Made by a program: the position numbers and the translations under genes. From Ilumatobacteraceae bacterium (lineage in GTDB: Bacteria; Actinomycetota; Acidimicrobiia; Acidimicrobiales; Ilumatobacteraceae), in the NCBI GenBank assembly GCA_021298195.1, contig JAJTEQ010000005.1:23033-87032 (forward strand): a stretch of 64,000 nucleotides of DNA, written 5' to 3'. Position 1 is the stretch's first letter, and the number at the start of each line of letters is the position of its first letter. Shown here piece after piece: positions 26,555-35,276 of this stretch. The notes under the pieces were generated by a model. It worked only from the letters and a program-made list of their open reading frames with translations, searched no databases and had not been told where the DNA came from.

Positions 26555-27225
26555 CCGGCGAGCGTCCCCTGATCACGAATGCCGGTCAACTTGGGCGCGA
26601 CACGTGTCTTGTACCGGACGTTCAACTGCAAGAGAACCGCGGTGAAGGCTTCGATCGCGGTGGCGTTGGACAATTGGCCAGCATCCAAGGGACGACAACC
26701 CGGGATTCGATCGACGATCTCGCTGACGATCCGTATCGACTCCCGATCGTCCGAGCAGATGAGGACGTCGGAGTCGATCGGTGCACCGAGGTGCCCCAAT
26801 TCCTTGGCCGGGAGATGATGAAACGCCGCCACGACCTTGCTGAGCGGGGCCGCGGCCTGAATGTGTGCGGCCACGCTGCCTCGGGGTGGGAGGAGTGGTT
26901 GGAACTCGCCGGCCACGCGTACCAGAGCGTTCGCCATGCTGATGAGGATCTTGCCCTCCAGAGCCTCGGAGTTTTCTTGGACCGTCGTGGCCGCGGAATC
27001 CCACGGTGTCGCGACGACGATCACGTCACCGGCGGCCGCGCGCGCGTTGTCTCCGCCCGACAGTCGATCGGAAATCTCCGGATACTTGGAGGCCAATTCG
27101 TCGCACACCTCGGCGGCGCGTGCGGCCGATCGCGAACCGATGATCACGTCGTAGCCGATCGAAGCCAGACGAGCGCCGAGTGCCGACCCGGCCGGTCCCG
27201 TGCCCCCCAGAATTCCGATGCGCAT
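26551..27225 (-). CDS. fno: F420:NADPH oxidoreductase (NADPH-dependent F420 reductase)
   Basis: A 224-residue Rossmann protein that moves hydride between NADPH and the deazaflavin F420. The start MRIGILGGTGPAGSALG holds the NADPH-binding glycine motif; GSRSAARA follows the second strand, and VVAAFHHLPAKELGH and DAGQLSNATAIEAFTAVLLQLN match the family. The ATG at 27225 is chosen; the longer frame to 27684 runs antisense to fabI. It is translationally coupled to mshC. Confidence 0.9.
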
Positions 27226-27309
27226 CGTGCCAGCCTTGCACACTCGGATCGCCGGCATGGGGGTCGCAGATCCTCGGCGTCGTCTAGGTTGACCACCGGG
27301 AGGTGGATC

Positions 27310-28077
27310 ATGGGTCTGCTCGAGGGGAAGAAGATCGTCGTCACCGGTGTCCTGACCGATGCCTCGCTCGCGTTCGGGGTCGCACGACTGGCTCTGGACG
27401 AGGGAGCCTCCGTCATCTTGACCGGAGCGGGCCGAGCCCTCAGCTTGACCCAACGAACCGCCCGTAAGTTGCCCGCGGCGGTCGAGGTTCTGGAACTGGA
27501 CGTGACCGTACCCGAGCACGTGGCGTCGGTGCGCGAGGCGGTGGCGGCGACCTGGGGCTCGGTCGATGGGGTCGTGCATTCCATCGGTTACGCACCCGAG
27601 GTGTGTCTGGGTGACGACTTCATGGCCGCGCAGTGGTCCGACGTCGCCGTGGCCCTGCAGATCAGCGCGTATTCCTACAAGCACCTCGCCGATGTGTTCG
27701 CGCCGCTGATGGGAGCCGGTGGGGCCTTCGTGGGCCTCGATTTCGACAACACGGTGGCGTGGCCGGCGTACAACTGGATGGGTGTGGCCAAGTCGGCGCT
27801 CGAGAGCATCAACCGTTACCTGGCCAAGGAGATGGGCCCCCGCGGCATCCGTTCGAACCTGGTGGCCGCTGGTCCGGTCAAGACGATGGCCGCCAAATCC
27901 ATCCCGGGATTCAAGAAATTCGAGGACGTCTGGGACGATCGAGCTCCGCTGGGCTGGGACGTCACCGACGGCGAGCCGGTGGCCCGAGCCGTGGTGGCTC
28001 TCCTATCGGACTGGTTCCCCGCCACCACGGGATCGATGATCCACGTCGACGGCGGCTATCACGCCACGGGAGCTTGA
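27310..28077 (+). CDS. fabI: Enoyl-ACP reductase (FabI/InhA)
   Basis: NADH-dependent enoyl-ACP reductase of fatty-acid elongation. The 255-residue product is very like mycobacterial InhA: GLLEGKKIVVTGVLTDASLAF, VHSIGYAPE, the catalytic Tyr-Lys pair in AYNWMGVAKSALES, SNLVAAGPVKTMA and SDWFPATTGSMIHVDGG. The start ATG at 27310 has GGGAGGTGGATC before it, a good Shine-Dalgarno sequence. No ketoreductase gene (as in mycobacterial mabA-inhA) is adjacent. It is convergent with the thiolase gene with no gap. Confidence 0.95.
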   Translation: MGLLEGKKIVVTGVLTDASLAFGVARLALDEGASVILTGAGRALSLTQRTARKLPAAVEVLELDVTVPEHVASVREAVAATWGSVDGVVHSIGYAPEVCLGDDFMAAQWSDVAVALQISAYSYKHLADVFAPLMGAGGAFVGLDFDNTVAWPAYNWMGVAKSALESINRYLAKEMGPRGIRSNLVAAGPVKTMAAKSIPGFKKFEDVWDDRAPLGWDVTDGEPVARAVVALLSDWFPATTGSMIHVDGGYHATGA

Positions 28078-29283
28078 TCAGCGTCCGCTGCGCTCCAGGA
28101 TGTGGATGCCACAGGCCGACCCGAGACCGATGACGTGAGCCAGACCGACCTTGGCGTCGGCGATCTGACGGTTTCCGGCTTCGTTGCGTAGGTGGTGGCA
28201 GATTTCCCAGATGTTGGCGATACCCGTCGCGGCGATGGGGTGGCCCTTGGACTCCAGGCCTCCCGAGACGTTCACCGGTGTCGACCCGGTGCGCCACGTG
28301 GCACCGCTGTTGAAGAAGTCCACGGCACCGCCCTCGGGGCACAGCATCAAGTTGTCGTAGTGCACCAACTCGGCCGTGGCGAAGCAATCGTGCAACTCGA
28401 CCAGGTCGAGATCCGACGGTGCGACTCCGGCCTGCTCGTAGGCGATCTTGGCGGCGTTGCGCGTCAGGGTGTTGACGTCGGGAAGAACCTGACACGACTC
28501 CTGGTAGGGGTCGGTGGTGAGCACCGATGCCGACACTTTGATGGCGCGGCGCTGTTGCTCGAGGGACAGCGTCTTCAGGGTCTCGCCCGAACAGACGACC
28601 GCGGCCGCGGCGCCATCGCAGTTGGCCGAACACATCGGACGGGTGTTCGGGTACGCGATCATCATGTCGTTCATGATCTCGTCGAGAGTGAACTGCTTCT
28701 GGTACGCGGCCATCGGGTTGAGCGTCGAATGGGCGTGGTTCTTCTCCGAGATGCGAGCGAACAGTTCGAAGGAAACCCCGCCGTACTTGTGGCCGTACTC
28801 CATGCCGACCTGGGCGAAGGTGCCCGGCATGGTGTCGGTGCCGATGCGGCCGTCGGTCGGAGCAACGCTCCCGAAACGACCCTTGGGCTCCCATTTGTTG
28901 CCGTCCTTCTTGGCGCTACCGCCCCCACCGAGCAATCCCGCGCCGGCGAGCTTTTCGGCGCCGACGGCCAATCCGAACTTCACCTCACCGGCCTTGACGG
29001 CCATGATGGCGGTGCGCAGGGCGGTTGCACCGGTGGCGCAGGCGTTGGTGACGTTGTACACCGGTATGCCCGTCTGACCGACCTGCTTCTGCAACATCTG
29101 ACCGAATCCGCCGCCACCCATGAGGTTTCCTGCGGCCAGAACGCCGATCTCGCGCATGCTGACACCGGCATCGGTCAGCGCGGCCATGACCGCCTCGGCG
29201 CCGAGGTCGACGATGTCCTTGTCGGAGTGCTTACCGAACTTGGTCATCGCGATTCCGAGAATCCAGATGTCGTCACTGGCCAT
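28078..29283 (-). CDS. Thiolase-family protein (SCP2/lipid-transfer thiolase)
   Basis: A 401-residue thiolase fold with the catalytic Cys in NACATGATA, the His region CFATAELVHYD and the C-terminal ESKGHPIAATG and GLGSACGIHIL. The pattern is that of SCPx/Ltp2-type thiolases used in acyl-CoA or sterol side-chain degradation. AAAGGAATCATC before the ATG is a good Shine-Dalgarno sequence. It follows a DUF35 gene by 51 bp, its usual partner in such systems. Confidence 0.88.
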   Translation of the reverse strand: MASDDIWILGIAMTKFGKHSDKDIVDLGAEAVMAALTDAGVSMREIGVLAAGNLMGGGGFGQMLQKQVGQTGIPVYNVTNACATGATALRTAIMAVKAGEVKFGLAVGAEKLAGAGLLGGGGSAKKDGNKWEPKGRFGSVAPTDGRIGTDTMPGTFAQVGMEYGHKYGGVSFELFARISEKNHAHSTLNPMAAYQKQFTLDEIMNDMMIAYPNTRPMCSANCDGAAAAVVCSGETLKTLSLEQQRRAIKVSASVLTTDPYQESCQVLPDVNTLTRNAAKIAYEQAGVAPSDLDLVELHDCFATAELVHYDNLMLCPEGGAVDFFNSGATWRTGSTPVNVSGGLESKGHPIAATGIANIWEICHHLRNEAGNRQIADAKVGLAHVIGLGSACGIHILERSGR

Positions 29284-29334
29284 GATGATTCCTTTGGTCG
29301 TTGTCTTGGGAGAGATTACGGGAACAGCGGGCGG

Positions 29335-29730
29335 TCACGATGCCGGTTCGAAGCCGAACCCCACGGCCTCGACACCCTCGTCGTCGGTACCCAGGCTGTA
29401 GGTGGTCAAACGAACCTTCATGCCCAGGGTGACCTTGTCGGGGGTGGGGTCGACGTTGATGACGTTGCCCCGAACGCTCGTACCCGCACAATCCACGATG
29501 CCGGCCACGAAGGGCACCGGAACCCCGGGAGCGGCGAAGGCCACGATCGTGAACGCCTTGAGCACGCCCTCGGTGGCCACGGCCGCCTTGCGGAACTCCG
29601 TCCCGAAGCAGTTGGCGCACGCGTTACGACGATCGAAGAAGCGCGCTCCGCAGCCGGTGCATTCGTTGGCCACGAGGTGCGGACGATCGCCGAGTTCGAG
29701 GTAATTGACGTGCGGAATCTGGGTGGACAT
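29335..29730 (-). CDS. DUF35 zinc-ribbon/OB-fold protein, thiolase partner
   Basis: A 131-residue protein with a rubredoxin-like zinc ribbon (CTGCG and CANCF) followed by an OB-fold (VPFVAGIVDCA, RGNVINV). DUF35 proteins pair with thiolases or acyl-CoA dehydratases, as ChsH2 does with Ltp2 in sterol side-chain removal. The ATG at 29730 is preceded by GGGAG at 5 nt, so it is preferred to the GTG two codons upstream. Confidence 0.88.
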   Translation of the reverse strand: MSTQIPHVNYLELGDRPHLVANECTGCGARFFDRRNACANCFGTEFRKAAVATEGVLKAFTIVAFAAPGVPVPFVAGIVDCAGTSVRGNVINVDPTPDKVTLGMKVRLTTYSLGTDDEGVEAVGFGFEPAS

Positions 29731-29759
29731 GTTCACTCCCGGAGCGTGCGGATGGTCGT

Positions 29760-29765
29760 ACCCTA
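29760..29765 (-). promoter_or_regulatory. Putative -10 hexamer TAGGGT of the DUF35-thiolase unit
   Basis: TAGGGT lies 29 nt before the ATG, leaving room for a short leader with the GGGAG ribosome site. Confidence 0.35.
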
Positions 29766-29799
29766 AACCTCGCGGGACATTCGGGAGAAACCGGCTCGC

Positions 29800-30399
29800 T
29801 CACCACGTCCCCCGATGGATCACGTCGGCGGCGGGTCGTCGCGGTCGCCGGGTCGCCGAGCCGGTGGGCTGGTCGTCGGGGCTCCGATTCCCGACCGCGA
29901 CGGCACCCACACATTGGATCGTCGACGGAACTCCGAATTGGCTCAGGGTGTCCCGAGGAGGACCGAACAGTCCGAACAGCAATGCGCCCCACCGCCGCTC
30001 TTCGATCAGGAGCAAGAGGTTCTGGGCCGCCATCGCCGAATCCGTCAACCAGTAGGGGCAGGACCACGATTCGCGCTGCTCGAGGCCGTGACCGACCTTG
30101 TCCGGTTCGGCGTATCGCGTGGTGTAGGCCTCGGGATCGGCGAGCACCAGAACGATCTGAGAACAGTCGACGACACGCGGGGCTCGCGCCGCGAACCATT
30201 CACCGGCTCCCGACACGGCGAAGAAGCGGTCCTTGTCGGCTCCATCCAGCACCAGGAAGTGGGACCCTTGGGAAAACCCCGCCGACGGTGCGCGACGTGC
30301 GATGTCGCAGACCTCGAGAAGTTCCTCGGTCGTGGGGCCGCCCGCGAAGGACCGGGTCATGCGCCGACGCCGGATGATGGACGTCAGGTCGTCGGACAA
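29800..30399 (-). CDS. Nitroreductase-family flavoprotein
   Basis: A flavin-binding nitroreductase-like protein of about 200 residues: IIRRRRMTRSFAGGP (FMN phosphate site), ARRAPSAGFSQGSHFLV, and DSAMAAQNLLLLIEERRWGALLFG. Substrates cannot be predicted. The start is uncertain. The open frame reaches 30450 but overlaps the upstream gene; a TTG at 30399, 4 bp after that gene's stop, keeps the complete FMN motif, whereas the ATG at 30360 would remove it. Confidence 0.82.
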   Translation of the reverse strand: MSDDLTSIIRRRRMTRSFAGGPTTEELLEVCDIARRAPSAGFSQGSHFLVLDGADKDRFFAVSGAGEWFAARAPRVVDCSQIVLVLADPEAYTTRYAEPDKVGHGLEQRESWSCPYWLTDSAMAAQNLLLLIEERRWGALLFGLFGPPRDTLSQFGVPSTIQCVGAVAVGNRSPDDQPTGSATRRPRRPAADVIHRGTW

Positions 30400-30403
30400 G
30401 GCC

Positions 30404-31108
30404 TCAGCGACGCCCGAGTTTGACGAGATCCTCCGCCATGGTCCAACCATGGACGATCAAGGACCCACCGGCCGACGACATCACACCATCGAACAGATTC
30501 ACGATGTCCGGGGCGATCTTGTCGGGCTTGGCGGATTCGAAATCGAGGAAACCCGAGCGACCTTTCTTGCCGACGATGAAGGTCTTCTCGTCGTAGTTCG
30601 CGTCCACTCCGAATCGACGGGCGAGACGACGCCCCCAGGCACGTTCCTCGCCGACCGCACGATGTCCCGGTCTCGGGATCAGCTCGCTCAATTGTTTGAA
30701 GGCGTCCAACCCGTCGGCCGAGACGAATCGGCTGCCGACCACGACGTCCTCGTCGGGGAACGCCATCAAGGCGCGGTGGAACGCTTCGCTCATCAGGCCT
30801 TTCAGGACCGCATCGCGTTTCCCCGAACGCTTCACGCTCAGGAGCCCGATCAGGACGCACGGAGTTCCCCCGATGCGTTCGAGCGTCGAGAAGGTGAATC
30901 CGTGGAGCTTGCCGGATTCGGTGGCCGTGGTGCAGAGAACCCACTCCTCCTTGGCCGTATTGAGTCGCGCGAGATCGAAGGCGCCGCCCATGGCGGCCAT
31001 GTCCTCGATTTCGGCCTCGGAGAGGGCCGCACAATCCCGCGTCTCGACCTCCACCGACATCCGAACCCGTACTCCCAACCTCGAAGGCCGCTCCCCCGAC
31101 GACTCCAT
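30404..31108 (-). CDS. Hypothetical protein, possibly GNAT-like
   Basis: A protein of up to 234 residues that I cannot assign with certainty. The stretch from residue 17 (MSVEVETRDCAALSEAEIEDMAAM) through HGFTFSTLERIGGTPCVLIGLLSVKR resembles the first strands and central beta-bulge of GNAT acetyltransferases, but no clear acetyl-CoA loop is visible. The C-terminal third is unlike GNAT proteins. The start may be the ATG at 31060 rather than 31108. It precedes the nitroreductase gene by 4 bp. Confidence 0.7.
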   Translation of the reverse strand: MESSGERPSRLGVRVRMSVEVETRDCAALSEAEIEDMAAMGGAFDLARLNTAKEEWVLCTTATESGKLHGFTFSTLERIGGTPCVLIGLLSVKRSGKRDAVLKGLMSEAFHRALMAFPDEDVVVGSRFVSADGLDAFKQLSELIPRPGHRAVGEERAWGRRLARRFGVDANYDEKTFIVGKKGRSGFLDFESAKPDKIAPDIVNLFDGVMSSAGGSLIVHGWTMAEDLVKLGRR

Positions 31109-31145
31109 TCTGCCACTTCGCTCGCTCGGGGAGCGAAACGACGGG

Positions 31146-34100
31146 TCAGCGAATCACGCCCACCCCGAAGGCCACCCTCAACGGAGGAATCACGCGGTCG
31201 ACATCGACGGCGAACTCGGATCCCAAACGGAGAACACGGGACCCTCCGAGATGGATGAACACTTGGGCGTCGCCCGGATACGCCGACAGGATCTCCTTGA
31301 GACTCGACACGGTCTCGGGATCGAGGGCCACCGCCGGAAGGTTCAATCGCAGTTCCGGGGCCCTCGCCTGCAACACCAGGGGGGTCACCTCCAGCGCCGA
31401 GACGGTCATGCGATCGTCTCCCGCTTGGCGATTGACCCGCACCTTGACCGCCACGATCGCCTCGTCGGCGATCTTGTGACCGTGCTGTTGGAGAGTGCGG
31501 GTGAACACCGTGACCTCGACCCCACCGTGGAGGTCTTCGACCTGGAGGATCGCCATGGGGTCACCCTTCTTGGTGACCTTGCGCTCCACCTTGGTGATGA
31601 TGCCCGCGATCGTGGCGATCGTCCCCGGTTCGGCGTCCTCGAGCAGCGACGTCACGGTGGTGGCATAGCGACGCAAGGTTCCTTCGTGGCCGAACAAGGG
31701 ATGATCGCTGATGTACAGCCCGAGCAACTCCTTTTCGAATTTGAGTTTCACGGACTGCTCGAACTCGGAGTCCGGAATGGGGATGTCCAGATCGAATCCG
31801 CCCTGGGCCGGGCCGGTCTCGACCGAGTCGAACAGGCTCATCACCCCTTGATCCGCTTCGGCACGACGCGAGATGGTGTCGTCGATGATCTGCTCGAAGA
31901 CGAACATCAGGCCCTGACGCGTGTGACCCATCGAATCGAAAGCTCCGGCCTTGATGAAGGATTCGATGCCCTTCTTGTTCAAACATTCGGTGGGCACGGA
32001 CATGCAGAAATCGTGGAACGACGAAAAGACCCCGTGCACCTTCCGGTGAGCCACGATTTTCTCGCAAACGGCGGATCCGACACCCTTGATGGCGCTCAAT
32101 CCGAAGTGAATCAACCGATTCTCCGGATCGGAGATGAAGTCCACGTCGGAAACGTTGATGTCGGGTTGCTTGACCGTGATTCCGCGGGCTCGCGCATCGA
32201 CGAGGTAGCCCGCGGCTTTGTCGAGGTTCGCCTTGACGCTCGTGAGCAAGGCGGCGAAATACTGGACCGGATAGTTGGCCTTCAGGTACGCGGTTTGATA
32301 GCAGATGTATCCGTAGCCGAATGAGTGGCTCTTGTTGAACGCGTAGTCGGCGAAGTTCTCGATGATGTCGAACAGCTGCTCGCCCAGCACTCGACCGTAC
32401 CCCGCGTTTTCGCATCCCTGCTCGAACTTGGAGCGCTCCTTCTCCATCAGTTCGCGCACCTTCTTGCCGCAGGCCTTGCGCAAGTTGTCGGCCTCGGCCA
32501 AGGAATATCCGGCGAAACGCTGCGCCACGCGCATCACGCTCTCCTGATAGATCATGAGACCGTAGGTGTCGCCCAGGACTTCCCGGGCATCCGGATGGAA
32601 ATACTCGACCGGCTTGCGTCCGTTCTTGCGATCAGCGAAGTCGTAGTGCATGTTCACGCCCATCGGTCCCGGCCGATACAAGGCGATGACGGCCGAGACG
32701 TCCTCGAACGTGGACGGGTTCATGGCGCGCAGCAGTTGCTGCATCGGCGGAGACTCGAGTTGGAACACGCCGGTCGTGTCGCCCCGGGCCAGGAGGTCGA
32801 AGGTGGTCGCATCGTCGAGGGGGACGCGATCGATGTCGAAGTCCGGCTCACTCGAGCGAATCAACGCCATCGTGTCGGTGATGACGTCGAGATTTCGCAG
32901 TCCGAGGAAATCCATCTTGAGCAGACCGAGGTCCTCGACACCGTGCATTTCGTACTGCGTCGTGACCGGAGCCTCCTCGATGGGCTTTCCGGCTTCGGGT
33001 TTGCGTTGCACCGGAAGGTATTCGGTGAGTTCCTCCTTGGAAATGACCACCGCGGCGGCGTGGATACCGGTGGACCGACGCAAGCCCTCGAGGCCCTTGG
33101 CGACGTCGATCACGTGCCGCAGGTCCTCGTCGCTCTCGTACAGGTCGCGAAGTTCCTGGGCGGCCTGGTAACCGCTCTCGTGTTTGGGGTGCTTCTCGAG
33201 ACAGAACCGCAACGGAGTGTCACGTCCCATCACCACCGGCGGCATCGCCTTGGCCAGTCGATCTCCCACGGAATAGGGGTGGCCCAACACGCGAGCGGCG
33301 TCACGCACCGCGTTTCGCGCCTTGATGGTGCTGAAGGTGATGATCTGGGCCACGTGCTCGCGCCCGTAGGTTTCGGTCGCATAGCGAATCATCTCGTCCC
33401 GGTAGCGAGAGTCGAAGTCCATGTCGATGTCGGGCATGGAGATTCGACTGGGATTGAGGAACCGTTCGAAGAGGAGGTCGTATCGAATGGGGTCGATCTC
33501 GGTGATGCCGAGGCAATACGCGACCGCACACCCCGCGGCCGATCCCCGACCGGGTCCGACCCGGATGTTCCGGCTCCGGGCGTAGCGGATGAGGTCCCAC
33601 ACGATGAGGAAATACGAGGCGAACCCCATGTCGCCGATGACCTTGGATTCGTACGCCAGTCGCTCGACGATCGTCGGATCGAGGTTGTCGCCCCAGCGAC
33701 GCCGCGCTCCTTCCCGGGTGAGATGATCGAGATAGGCGGCGTCATCGGCGAAGCCGTCGGGCACCGGGAAACTCGGCAACTGCGGCTTGCCGAACTCGAT
33801 GGTGACGTCGGCGCGCTCGGCGATCCACAACGTGTTGTCGCACGCCTCGGGCAACTCGCTGAACACGTGACGCATCTCCTGCGCCGTCTTCAGATAGTGC
33901 TCGGTGCCGTCGAAGCGAAATCGTTTCGGGTCGTTCTTGAACGAGTTGGTCTGCACACAGAGAAGGGCGTCATGACTGTCGGCGTCGTGGCGATGGGTGT
34001 AGTGCGAGTCGTTGGTGGCCAGAAGCGGGGCACCCAGGTCCTGGGCGATGCGCAGCAACATGGGGTTCGTGCGCTTCTGGGAAGGAATCCCGTGGTCCTG

Positions 34101-34667
34101 CAATTCCACGAACAGGTTGTCCTTGCCGAAGATCTCCTGGAGTCGGGCGGCCTTGGCCAACGCGTCGTTGTAGTCGTCGCGCAGGAGCGATTGCAGCACG
34201 TGGCCACCCAAGCACCCGGTGGTGGCGATGAGACCCTCGTGATGCCGTTCGAGAAGTTCCCAATCCATCCGGGGCTGGTAGTAGTAGCCCTCGAGGAAGG
34301 CCAGGCTGGAGAGCTTGATGAGGTTCTTGTACCCGACGTTGCTCTCGGCCAACAAGGTCAGGTGGTAGTACAGCTTTCGGCCACCCTCGGTCTCACCGCC
34401 CGAGTCGTCCATCAAGCCTCGTCGGGTGGGACGTTCGAAACGCGTCTCGTACGCCAGGTACGCCTCGGTTCCGATGATCGGTTTCACTCCCTGGGCGCGA
34501 CACTCCTTGTAGAAGTCGAGAACGCCGTACATGTTTCCGTGATCGGTCATCCCGAGCGCGGTCTGGCCGTCCGCCACCGCTTTGGCGACCAGTTCGTCGA
34601 GTTTGGCGGCACCATCGAGCATCGAGAACTCGGTGTGCACGTGCAGATGCGCGAAGGAATCGGCCAT
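31146..34667 (-). CDS. dnaE: DNA polymerase III alpha subunit, DnaE1 type
   Basis: The replicative polymerase, 1173 residues. The N-terminal PHP domain keeps metal ligands seen in proofreading DnaE1: HLHVHTEF, DHGNMYG, IGTEAYLA, YYHLTLL, GCLGGHV and NDSHYTH. The polymerase core has the catalytic PDIDMDF near residue 430, followed by tandem HhH and OB (MAILQVEDLHGGVEVTVF) domains. The ATG at 34667 is preceded by an 8-base Shine-Dalgarno sequence at 5 nt. Intact PHP ligands imply intrinsic 3'-5' proofreading, as shown for mycobacterial DnaE1. Confidence 0.97.
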   Translation of the reverse strand: MADSFAHLHVHTEFSMLDGAAKLDELVAKAVADGQTALGMTDHGNMYGVLDFYKECRAQGVKPIIGTEAYLAYETRFERPTRRGLMDDSGGETEGGRKLYYHLTLLAESNVGYKNLIKLSSLAFLEGYYYQPRMDWELLERHHEGLIATTGCLGGHVLQSLLRDDYNDALAKAARLQEIFGKDNLFVELQDHGIPSQKRTNPMLLRIAQDLGAPLLATNDSHYTHRHDADSHDALLCVQTNSFKNDPKRFRFDGTEHYLKTAQEMRHVFSELPEACDNTLWIAERADVTIEFGKPQLPSFPVPDGFADDAAYLDHLTREGARRRWGDNLDPTIVERLAYESKVIGDMGFASYFLIVWDLIRYARSRNIRVGPGRGSAAGCAVAYCLGITEIDPIRYDLLFERFLNPSRISMPDIDMDFDSRYRDEMIRYATETYGREHVAQIITFSTIKARNAVRDAARVLGHPYSVGDRLAKAMPPVVMGRDTPLRFCLEKHPKHESGYQAAQELRDLYESDEDLRHVIDVAKGLEGLRRSTGIHAAAVVISKEELTEYLPVQRKPEAGKPIEEAPVTTQYEMHGVEDLGLLKMDFLGLRNLDVITDTMALIRSSEPDFDIDRVPLDDATTFDLLARGDTTGVFQLESPPMQQLLRAMNPSTFEDVSAVIALYRPGPMGVNMHYDFADRKNGRKPVEYFHPDAREVLGDTYGLMIYQESVMRVAQRFAGYSLAEADNLRKACGKKVRELMEKERSKFEQGCENAGYGRVLGEQLFDIIENFADYAFNKSHSFGYGYICYQTAYLKANYPVQYFAALLTSVKANLDKAAGYLVDARARGITVKQPDINVSDVDFISDPENRLIHFGLSAIKGVGSAVCEKIVAHRKVHGVFSSFHDFCMSVPTECLNKKGIESFIKAGAFDSMGHTRQGLMFVFEQIIDDTISRRAEADQGVMSLFDSVETGPAQGGFDLDIPIPDSEFEQSVKLKFEKELLGLYISDHPLFGHEGTLRRYATTVTSLLEDAEPGTIATIAGIITKVERKVTKKGDPMAILQVEDLHGGVEVTVFTRTLQQHGHKIADEAIVAVKVRVNRQAGDDRMTVSALEVTPLVLQARAPELRLNLPAVALDPETVSSLKEILSAYPGDAQVFIHLGGSRVLRLGSEFAVDVDRVIPPLRVAFGVGVIR

Positions 34668-34672
34668 GTCAC

Positions 34673-34680
34673 ACCTCCTT
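34673..34680 (-). promoter_or_regulatory. Strong ribosome binding site AAGGAGGT for dnaE
   Basis: AAGGAGGT sits 5 nt before the ATG and decides the start at 34667. It is the strongest such site I noticed in the window. Confidence 0.85.
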
Positions 34681-34777
34681 GTCGTTGAGCGTCGTCGAAA
34701 ACCCTGGCGAGCCATCCGTACGCACGGGCCGACGTGGGGCCCGAATCACACGGATGTCATTCGAGAGTATCAGCCGC

Positions 34778-35269
34778 CTAGAGGTAGGTTCCGGGGCGCT
34801 CGTCCGTCGCCACCGGGACCCCGTGGACCTGGTCGGGTTGCGCCAAACGCCGCATCTGGTCGAATTGCTGTCGGGCCGCGATCTGTTGGGCGAAGAGCGT
34901 CGCCTGGATGCCGTGGAACAGTCCCTCCAGCCAGCCGACGAGCTGGGCGTGGGCGATCCGCAACTCCGCGTCCGATGGGGCCTCCTCGGAGAACGGCAGG
35001 GCGAGCAGCCGCAGTTCCTGTTGCAGATCGGGAGAGAGAGCGTCGGCCAACTCGACGATGGATCGTTCGTAGATCTCGGCCAAACGCTCGCGACTCGGCT
35101 GATCGAGGGCCACCGTGCGGGCCTCTTCGAGAAGTTGCTTGATCATCGAGCCGATTCGCATCACTTTGCCCGGCTCGGTGATGCTCCCGTTGGGTGGAGC
35201 TTCAGTCGTGTTCGATTCCGGCCCGGATGTCAGTACCTCGTCGGGGGCGTGAATGGGTTGATCGCTCAT
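34778..35269 (-). CDS. bpa: Bacterial proteasome activator Bpa (PafE)
   Basis: Bpa forms a dodecameric ring that opens the 20S proteasome without ATP and feeds it unfolded proteins. The 163-residue product has a disordered N-terminus (1-34), the four-helix bundle with MRIGSMIKQLLEEAR and DAELRIAHAQLVGWLEGLFH, and ends in GTYL, a variant of the C-terminal GQYL motif that docks into the proteasome alpha ring. The stop codon follows that motif directly. The gene implies that 20S proteasome subunits are encoded elsewhere. Confidence 0.93.
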   Translation of the reverse strand: MSDQPIHAPDEVLTSGPESNTTEAPPNGSITEPGKVMRIGSMIKQLLEEARTVALDQPSRERLAEIYERSIVELADALSPDLQQELRLLALPFSEEAPSDAELRIAHAQLVGWLEGLFHGIQATLFAQQIAARQQFDQMRRLAQPDQVHGVPVATDERPGTYL

Positions 35270-35276
35270 GAGACGA

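Noticed and set aside
27226..27684. N-terminal extension of fno
   Set aside because: It lies antisense to fabI, and the family N-terminus MRIGILGGTG starts cleanly at 27225.
32325..34688. 787-codon open frame antisense to dnaE
   Set aside because: It has no recognisable family, is Val/Glu/His/Arg-rich as expected from the complement of GC-rich coding DNA, and lies entirely over dnaE1.
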